Shown here: positions 57,100 to 64,000 of the stretch, piece after piece | Numbering within the stretch: position 1 is the stretch's first letter | How the letters are laid out: every line of letters starts with the position of its first letter | Source of the DNA: Ochotona curzoniae | Taxonomy: Eukaryota; Chordata; Mammalia; Lagomorpha; Ochotonidae | Direction: 5' to 3' | Length of the DNA stretch: 64,000 bases | Assembly (NCBI RefSeq): GCF_017591425.1 | Contig: NW_024465885.1 | Span: 37,890,501 to 37,954,500, forward strand | The notes under the pieces: model-generated | What the model saw: the letters and a program-made list of their open reading frames with translations, nothing else | What the model was told of the DNA's origin: nothing | Databases searched by the model: none | Position numbers and translations under genes: made by a program

Positions 57100-58820
57100 T
57101 TTGATTAAAGAATTTGAAATATTTTTATTTTCAACTTAATTGTGATATGTAAGGATTTACCACTCCCACCTAAATAAAATTGCATTTGAAAACTGTTTGT
57201 AGTTCCTTTATTTCATTTTTCTCCTGCTGTCTTTTGCAATTTAATGTAAACTTCAATTTTCTTTATTCTCTGTGTATCCATTCCAGGCTTTTGCTTTGTA
57301 GTAACAATGAGGCTTGTCTCAAATGTCTTGTAACACATTACTTTAAGCTGATAAAAACTTCAACTGAATACAATAAGTATGCGGTTTCTCCTCATCTTAC
57401 GTTTTCTTTTTGATGTCATGCATTTTATTTTTATGTGTTATGCATTATTAACATATTTTGTAGTGACTGCAAGTGATTTCAACAACCAGAGCTGAGCTGA
57501 TCTGAAGTCAGAGGCCAGGAGTTTCTCTCACATGGTATAGGGTCCCAAGGCTTGGGCCTTGCTGTACTGCTTTTCCAGTCCAGAAGCAGAGAGCTAGATG
57601 GAGATCAGAGCAGCCAGGACACAAACTAGTGCCGATATGTTACACTGTTATTGAAGGGGGAGGATTAACCAACGGGGCTATTGAGGTAGGCTGTTTTATT
57701 TTTCACGTTTTTTTTTCTGTTTTTGTTTTTATTCTTCCTTTAGTGTCTGTATTAAAGGACTATCTTCTAGCCTTCAGATTCTTCTCAATGGTTGAGTGTT
57801 CTGCTGCAGATATCTAAGGGAAACTTCACTTCAGTAACGGTGCTCTGTTCTACAACTTATTTGGTTCTTTTTATTTTTGTTGAACTTACAATAGTGTTCA
57901 TGTTTTGCCTTCTTGTTAGCATTTAGCTGTCTATCAGTGTACTCCTTTCGCTCTCTGAGCTCATTATGTAAGGTGACTGTTTTGAATTTCTGGTCAATAG
58001 TTTCTCATTTTTGGTCACTATAGTTTCTATAATGTTAGAGCTACTGGCGGTTTATTATTTTTCACTAGCGATGTCATACTTCCCTGATTATTGGAACTGC
58101 TTTGACCTTGTGTTGATGGATGTCTCTGCTTTTGAAAATGCAGGACCTGTTTCAGTTTTTCCAGGCTACCTTTGGTAGGGATATCCTTTCACAAGTTAGC
58201 AAATCCACAGATTCATAGTGGACTATCTAGTAAAATATGTGAGTAGGTTTGCTCCTGAAGTGTTTGAGCAGGGTGAATTGATATCAGTCAGTGACACTTG
58301 GGCTTAAATCTAGAGGTGATGCTTTAGAACTTACATCATCTGAGACTGGCTCGGAGTTTATATCAACTTAAGCCAGTTGATGTCAACATCCATAATAGTG
58401 GACCTGTTGGTTGAATCTGTAGCCTGGAGTTTGGGTTCAGGAGGGGCGAGTCTGGAGTTTGTGCTCCTATAGCTTGAAGACCTGCGTCCTTGCTTAGCAT
58501 GGATGAAGGCTTAGAGCCTTGATGCTCAAGAAAAGTGTGGCGCCAGAATGAGGCGTGGGTCTAATTCAAAAGAAATGGGCCTGACCTGGTCCTGGCATTT
58601 ACTAGAGTAGACTGGGGCCCAGGGTCTTTGAAACCGGGGGCCACCAGGACTGAACTATACGTAGGATCTGCCAAAAATAGTTTATGTATTGGGGTTAGTC
58701 TGTCATTTGTGCAGGCTAGACATATGAGGTCCCAGGCAACACCAGAAAACTGCCTGGTGGTGGGTTTACTGTAGTGGGTCAGGTTCTGGAATCTATAGGT
58801 AAGCTAAATGGTAGCTTCAT
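57100..58820 (-). mobile_element. Old L1M/HAL1-like 5' UTR-ORF1 region, antisense
   Basis: 58120-58800 is the antisense of a 5' UTR with irregular 'gcctggagtttgggttcaggaggggcgagtctggag' type repeats. Upstream on the plus strand, 57950-58180 reads 'ctctgagctcattatgtaaggtgactgttttgaatttctgg' and 'tcactagcgatgtcatacttccctgattattgg', as in the ORF1-end of old mammalian L1M/HAL1 elements. A C-SINE is inserted at 57478-57685. No open frame remains. Confidence 0.65.
57478..57685 (-). mobile_element. C-SINE nested in antisense L1M
   Basis: 'acaaccagagctgagctgatctgaagtcagaggccaggagtttctctcacatgg' and 'tgcttttccagtccagaagcagagagctagatgg' on minus; the tail is missing, so the SINE is 3' truncated or rearranged. 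Confidence 0.75.
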
Positions 58821-58824
58821 TATT

Positions 58825-59095
58825 TTTCATACATACAGAGAGAGAGAGAGAGAGAGAGAAGGATTGAGGTGGTGAGAGAGAGAGATCTGGCTACAGTGGC
58901 TCAGGTTGTGTCAGGCTAAAGCAGGAATTCAGAACTTCATCTGTATTTCCTTCCTGGGTGCAGAGGTCCAAGAACTTGAATGATCTTCCATTACTATCCG
59001 GAGGTATGTTAGTAGGGAAGTGCATTAGAATTGGAGCAGTCAGGATTTGCATTTATGTTCAAATGTGATGCCAGCACCCCAAGTGTGGGAGATTG
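58825..59095 (-). mobile_element. Old C-SINE with (GA)n
   Basis: GA run at 58837-58859, then 'gagagatctggctacagtggctcaggttgtgtcaggctaaagcaggaa', 'ggtccaagaacttgaatgatcttccattactatccggag' and 'ggagcagtcaggatttgcatttatg' in minus-strand order. Confidence 0.7.
58837..58859 (+). repeat. (GA)n
   Basis: About 11 AG units within the SINE. Confidence 0.95.
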
Positions 59096-59109
59096 CTCCA
59101 AGATCTCTG

Positions 59110-59630
59110 CTTGCTTAGCCCATTTGAAAGACCATAGGAGCATGGCACACAGTGCCCCCGGGGAAATCCCCTGACAGTGGTCTTGGCTAACCAAGACCTT
59201 GGCCTGGTCTATTCATTGAGCATGCAGGGAGAGTGGTGGGCTGTACTCCAGTCTCTTTTCTCTATCCTTGGACAAGCTGTTTTAGGACTTCCATGATAAA
59301 CAACTCTAGGAAGTTAAATATAAAAATTCTGTTTCTCAGCCCCATGTAGCAAGTTTTCACGGAGGTGTAGCTTCCGGTCCGGTGTGCAGAATGTGCCATA
59401 TGAATTGACTGGGGTGTCCATAGAGATAGACATGGGACCCCCCTTTTGCCTGCCCCTTTTCCTACTCTATATAAACTTGTAACTTCTTCCAAATAAATGG
59501 ATATACCTCATCAGTTTGTCTCTGGTGGTTCTGCAGCAGAAGAACACCATGACCTCACCCCTTGGTGGTCTTGGGGCCTGCTGGACAGAAAAACCCCAAG
59601 ATCCAGGTAGTAGATTAACCAGTCACAACA
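59110..59630 (+). mobile_element. Solo LTR candidate, sense (ERV1-like)
   Basis: TATATAAA at 59468-59475, AATAAA at 59492-59497, then 'cctcatcagtttgtctctggtggttctgcagcag', and an end near 'accagtcacaacaca' (59619-59633). The U3-like part has GC-richer sequence from about 59110. No internal region or second LTR is seen, so it would be a solo LTR. The edges are approximate and the class is inferred from wording only. Confidence 0.6.
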
Positions 59631-59664
59631 CAACGCAGGCCTCTGAGCCTACATCTGACAGAAT

Positions 59665-59680
59665 CTAGAATTACATTTTA
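59665..59680 (+). repeat. Target-site duplication, left copy (young C-SINE)
   Basis: CTAGAATTACATTTTA, exact copy at 60010-60025. Confidence 0.97.
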
Positions 59681-60009
59681 TTTATTTATTTTTTTTAAAG
59701 ATTTATTTTTATTATTTTTTCATTGGAAAGGCGGATATACAGAGAGGAGAGACAGAGAGGAAGATCTTCCGTCCGATGATTCACTCCCCAAGTGAGCGCA
59801 ACGGGCCGATACTACGCCAATCCGAAGCCAGGAGCCTCTTCCGGGTCTCCCACGCGGGTGCAGGGTCCCAAAGCTTTGGGCCGTCCTCGACTGCTTTCCC
59901 AGGCCACAGGCAGGGAGCTGGATGGGAAGCGGGGCTGCCGGGATTAGAACTGGTGCCCATATGGGATCCCGGGCGTGCAAGGCGAGGACCTTAACCACTT
60001 GCGTCACCC
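59681..60009 (-). mobile_element. Young C-SINE with exact 16-bp target duplication
   Basis: Read on minus: 'ggggtgacgcaagtggttaaggtcctcgccttgcacgcccgggatcccatatgggc', 'cagctccctgcctgtggcctgggaaagcagtcgaggacgg', 'ccctgcacccgcgtgggagacccggaagaggctcctggcttcgg', then an A-rich tail with (AATA)n. CpGs are largely intact. About 10 bp of the head are missing. On the minus strand the insertion point reads TT/AAAA, the L1 endonuclease site. Confidence 0.97.
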
Positions 60010-60025
60010 CTAGAATTACATTTTA
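60010..60025 (+). repeat. Target-site duplication, right copy (young C-SINE)
   Basis: Exact match to 59665-59680. Confidence 0.97.
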
Positions 60026-60355
60026 ATAAAGGCTTGTTATAAGTTGTTGTTCCTTTTCAAATTCATGAGGATTCTGCATTCCAGTTTAATCAGCATCTAT
60101 AACATTGTTTTCTCTTGTGGTCTGACAAAATGCAAAAAGAGCTTCAGCTCTTGTCAAAGGTCCATGGTAGCGTCTCTTCTCATGATTGCTACAGTGTCCT
60201 ATGACTGCTAGAAAGACAAATCAAACTACAGTGGCATCCAGCATTGACCGCCATCGTGGATGGAGGTACTAATGGTTGTCAACTTGTGCTGAGGCTGCTT
60301 CCCTCCATCCCTATCCTGTAAGTTTGTAGGGTTTCAGGGTCTTTTTGAAAGAGAC
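60026..60355. other. Unclassified non-coding DNA
   Basis: Nothing recognised. Confidence 0.4.
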
Positions 60356-60505
60356 CTATTGATATCATAGAGTCCTGCTGCTGTGGAAAGAACTCAACTT
60401 TGTATCTCTGTTAAATTATATGTGTGTGTTTGGGAGAAGTTATTTAATTTTTGCTTCATTCCCTTTTTTTCCCAGCAGGTCATGTGAAGGATGAGGGAAA
60501 GCAGG
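60356..60505 (+). mobile_element. Possible MIR fragment
   Basis: 'tgctgtggaaagaactcaactttgtatctctg' and 'gtttgggagaagttatttaatttttgcttcattc' recall the MIR order (gtggaaagagca..., ttgggcaagttacttaacctctctg). Confidence 0.4.
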
Positions 60506-61492
60506 CCAGTAAACAATGTGAATCATGCTGTGACATTTATCCTAATCCTAAATTATACTTTCCAAAGAAACTTCTGTGGTCCCATGATGAGTTGACTCAT
60601 TAGTACTCCACACGAATCAAAGTGCGTTTAAATTATGATAGTCACTGTAGTCCTACCCAAGCTATTAATTATCTCATTCTGCTATACACATTGTTGTTTT
60701 CAAAATTAGGATTCTGTTCATTGTTCGAAAGTTATATAGGCTGTAGAACATATTGTTGTTCATGGAAACAGAAATAGTTCATTGGACTGAAACTTCAAAT
60801 CTTTCCAGATGCCAGGAATAGTCAGGTCAGCTCAAACCTATAATATCCACGAAAGCATGTAATTTCATGAGAGATGCTCATTTTATTGCTTTGCACATTT
60901 AAAGTTAGTGCAACAGAAATAGTTCTTTTTAAAAAAAAAAATCAATTGTTTTGTTGATCTATTCTTGCCTCTAAGTAAAAAAGCTGAAACAAGTTAATAG
61001 TCTTGTCAATGTAAAATACCACATCTATCAATGAGAAAAAAACATTAAAAATGAATATATATTAAAAACCTATATATATTAAGCAATCATTCAAATATTT
61101 TTACTGGAATACATGTAAAAATCTCATCAATGGTTTCGGGAAAGCTCTGATCATTATCCCAGCCCTGAATCTTGCTCATATCAGTACCTGCCCAGCTCCC
61201 TGCTCCAAGCTCCCACACAGAACTCTTTATTCCAATTTTAAGGCTATAGATTAATTTCTTCATGTTCAATATGCTTTAGATCAGCGTTGATTGAATTACA
61301 CACTCAGAAAGTGAACAAATAATAAATTTTTATAGATATCTAATTTGTAGGAAAAGAAAACCATTCCTCATGCTTCCCTGCTGTCCCTTATTACCTAACC
61401 TGAAGGTAACTAACTACTATCATTGCTTATAACATAAGTTCATAATGCCTGGCTATGAATAATAAGCAGTTTAGAGTCACACGCATTGTTTT
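60506..61492. other. Unclassified non-coding DNA
   Basis: AT-rich, with an AT tract near 61050-61085; nothing recognised. Confidence 0.4.
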
Positions 61493-61494
61493 TT

Positions 61495-61815
61495 ATTTTA
61501 TTTTGCTTTTGTTGGAAAGGCAGATTTACAGACAGAAGGAGATACAGAGAGAAAGATCTATCATCTGTTGGTTCACTCCCCAAGTGGCTGCAATGGCCAG
61601 AGCTAAGCCAATCCAAAGCCAGGAGCCAGCAGCTTCCTCTGAGTCTCCCACGTGGGTGCAGGGTCCCAAGGCTTTGGGCCGTCCTCTTTTGCTTTCCCAG
61701 GCCACAAGAACAGAACAGGATAAGATGTGGAGTAGCCAAGCCATGGACCAGCACATGGGATTCCAACATGTGCAAGACAAGGATGTAGCCACTGAGTCAC
61801 TTGTGCCAGGCCTGT
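61495..61815 (-). mobile_element. C-SINE
   Basis: Tail 'gcttttgttggaaaggcagatttacagacag', 'ggttcactccccaagtggctgcaatggccagagctaagccaatccaaagccaggagcc', 'gtctcccacgtgggtgcagggtcccaaggctttgggcc' and head 'ggcctggcacaagtgactcag'. The mid part (61710-61760) is rearranged. Confidence 0.92.
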
Positions 61816-61882
61816 CATGTTAATTTTCTACATCACATTTTGTGTTTGGCTGGTTTGGCTTCTGCATCATATTTTGTTTGCC

Positions 61883-62307
61883 TTTTTTTTTTCTTTTACT
61901 GTTAATAACATTGCATTATGTGATACAGTTTTGTAGGCACTGGGATTCCTCCCACCCCTCCCACAACCCTCCCCCCATGGTGGATTCCTCCACCTAGCTG
62001 CATAATCACAGTTCAAGTTCAGTTGGGATTCCTTCATTGCAAACATATACCTAGCATAGAGTTCAGCATCTTATTGTCCAGATAAGTTCAGCGGCTTCTA
62101 GGGAGACCTTCTCTGGTCTGAAGGTAGAGCTAACAGAGTAAAGTCCCGGTCAGTTAAAAGCCCCTACAAAACATCAGCAACAACATACAATGTTATGAAA
62201 TTGATTGACATAGTATTGAGTAAACAATATGTTGAAAATAATGCAAGTTCAATTTTTCAAAACACATGGGTTGAGACAGTATCAATGACAGGTTCAAAAA
62301 CAAATAA
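61883..62307 (-). mobile_element. 5'-truncated L1 3' UTR, antisense
   Basis: Begins with a T-run (the A-tail, 61883-61897), then the antisense of the 3' UTR present at 45672-46126: 'gatacagttttgtaggcactgggattcc', a C-rich block at 61947-61977, 'cctagcatagagttcagcatcttattgtccagataag', 'gaccttctctggtctgaagg'. No ORF2 sequence is left. I could not define a target duplication. Confidence 0.92.
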
Positions 62308-62329
62308 ACAAATTGTGTTTTTGAGATTA

Positions 62330-64000
62330 ATCCTTACAGATCAATGTTGCGAGAACTTTTTTTTTCATATCTTAATGCCATTCCATTGTGAATACATGAA
62401 AATCCACAAATATTTGAACGGATAAACATTTGCATTACTTCAAGTGAAGCCTCTTGAGTAGGGCTACAATGAAGATTTAGACACGAGAATAGATGCTTCA
62501 AAAGGGACACGATCAACATTCTTATTAAGTGGTTTGGCTGGTAGAAGTGCAGAATTCTGTAGATCATACAAGAAAAGTGTGTCAAGATTTTGTAACTCTT
62601 GCTAAATACACAATGTGGTTCTATCCACCTGCACTTCTGTCAGCAGGGTATGACGGAATGCTAGCCAGCCACATACATCCAACACTTGGAACTAGCAGCC
62701 TTTTTACTTTGTGTGAGCATAGTGTGAATTTAATAAATATAGCACTTTTCCTTCATGTTTGTGAGGCCAAGAAGCAATTTACTACATATGTTTATAGGTC
62801 ATATAAGAAAATATTTATTTTTTATTGTGTTCTCAATCTAGTGGATTTCAAGTTTTAAACATTTATTCGAATAAAAGCTCATTGGTGGTTGTAGAAGTGA
62901 AAGAATACCTTTGCCATCCCAAGATTTGTAGTTTCACCTTCTAAATGATATTTTTTGGTTAACACATGAGCCTCATTAGATTGGAGTCCATTTGTACCTT
63001 ATCTTTGCCTATGTCAGTGTCAAGAAAATATTTCCCTATGTTTTAATCAGTAACTATCTTTCTTTTTTTAGGTTATATTTAGTGCAATATGATAGAATCA
63101 AGAATTATTTCTTTCCATGCAGATATTAATGGATCCAATGAGGTTTAACATTTTAACATCCATTACATTTTAATAGTTTTCCTCTTATATTTGATTTTTG
63201 CTTGTAGTGTCCATGTATATGTGGATCTATTCCTTATTCTTTTTGGTTTTATTTATATTTCATTGTATTGCTGCTCATGTCTTATCTATGATAGGTTTTT
63301 TAAATCTTAATTCCTAAGAGTTCAAGTACCGAGTTTTTTTCTTTTTTAATTCAGGAGGGCCTTCTATTTGGGGTGTGGTGCTTATTTTTAATTGTTTTCA
63401 CTTCATTATAATATTTAATCTCAGTTTATCTTTTTTCCAAAAATTATTTGATGGGATTTTGATTGGAATTATGCTGCATTATAAATCATTTGATCATAAT
63501 CACATTTTAAAAATAGTCTTTCTATAGATAAAGCATGTAGTCCTATATATTTATTTCCATTTAATTGTGTTAATAATGCATCTTTTTATATAGAGATTTT
63601 ATAGACTTTTTAATGATTCATTTTTGACTACTATTGGATTGGTGTTAAGCATGTACAAATTAATAATTTTCTACATTGCTGGGTATATAAAAATGTCGAT
63701 CGTAATCAATATTATTAAAAATAATGATCTTGGCAGGTCTGTTGCATTCTCTTACTCATCCTATATCGTTAATATTTCATACAAGGCAACACAAGTCCCT
63801 TGTTGGGCTTTTAAAGTTGTTGTGTTTTTTGGCTAAATGTTTTTTACATTTTTCTCCAAATTATTTTTGCTCAAATTGTTTTTCCAACTCTCCAGTTTAT
63901 TTCACTCTTTAGTAACATCTAATTTACTCTTAATTTTTTTTTTCTATTACACAGTTTAAACAACCTCATAAGAAAGTGTGCAGACTATACTCTGGGCTTT
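62330..64000 (-). mobile_element. Old L1 antisense, runs off the right edge
   Basis: 62340-62760 reads like antisense ORF2-end sequence ('cttaatgccattccattgtgaatac', 'tgtagatcatacaag'). 63340-63620 carries antisense ORF2 mid wording ('tatttggggtgtggtgc', 'tttgatgggattttgattggaattatgctgc', 'tttatttccatttaattgtg'). Heavily decayed, and the parts may be from more than one copy. Confidence 0.6.

Noticed and set aside
58633..58660. 'gggggccaccaggac' as a CTCF site
   Set aside because: Only part of the CTCF core is present and it lies in an old L1 5' UTR with similar GC-rich repeats.
1..64000. CRISPR array, operon, riboswitch or other prokaryotic system
   Set aside because: SINE, L1, MIR and LTR content show vertebrate nuclear DNA; no regularly spaced repeat array or gene cluster is present.

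Overview
The window looks like mammalian nuclear DNA from a lagomorph, most likely a pika (Ochotona). The main evidence is about forty copies of the lagomorph tRNA-derived C-SINE. The youngest copies (24500-24807, 59681-60009) have wording I associate with pika rather than rabbit: a 'ggcccggc' head, a 'tctaatccc' B-box region and a 'ggacggaagatcttcc' 3' part. Genus is an inference; the order is fairly secure. CpG is depleted and long AT-rich stretches are common.

I found no protein-coding gene. Every open frame is short, and many lie inside SINEs or L1 fragments on either strand. None has a recognisable domain except the C-terminus of L1 ORF2p at 45489-45671. The window reads as intergenic or deep intronic sequence, so the annotation is mainly a map of transposable elements.

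Layout: 0.4-2.5 kb is an old L1 split by a younger L1 with a clean 17-bp target duplication. 3-12 kb holds C-SINEs, LTR remnants and unique AT-rich DNA. 12.6-14.9 kb has a MaLR-like LTR, an antisense L1 tail, an inverted C-SINE pair and a MIR. 17-23 kb has L1s carrying C-SINEs and a long antisense MaLR-like LTR. 24-31 kb has a young C-SINE, an L1 with a nested SINE, MaLR remnants, a MIR and about 3 kb of unclassified DNA. 34-35 kb holds an unclassified repeat ending in an AATAAA signal and A-rich tail, followed by a 39-bp tandem duplication. 36.7-37.8 kb and 49.9-52 kb hold L1 pieces in opposed orientation. 39-42 kb is a C-SINE cluster followed by an L2. 42.9-47.2 kb holds two LTR candidates and the chimeric insertion described next. 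50-64 kb is mostly L1 (including an L1M/HAL1-like 5' region at 57.1-58.8 kb) plus one LTR candidate at 59.1-59.6 kb.

The most notable object is 45386-46143. A 17-bp target-site duplication encloses an antisense 5S rRNA fragment (5S nt 6-90) joined directly to a 5'-truncated L1 3' end. The 5S part differs from the mammalian 5S I know at only two positions, both CpG transitions. Its inverted orientation, and its end close to the 5S RNA 5' terminus, fit L1 twin priming in which the second primer copied 5S RNA instead of L1 RNA. I saw no new protein-coding system, CRISPR, operon or functional RNA gene. Family names below the level of L1, L2, MIR, C-SINE and LTR come from memory of consensus sequences and were not computed.
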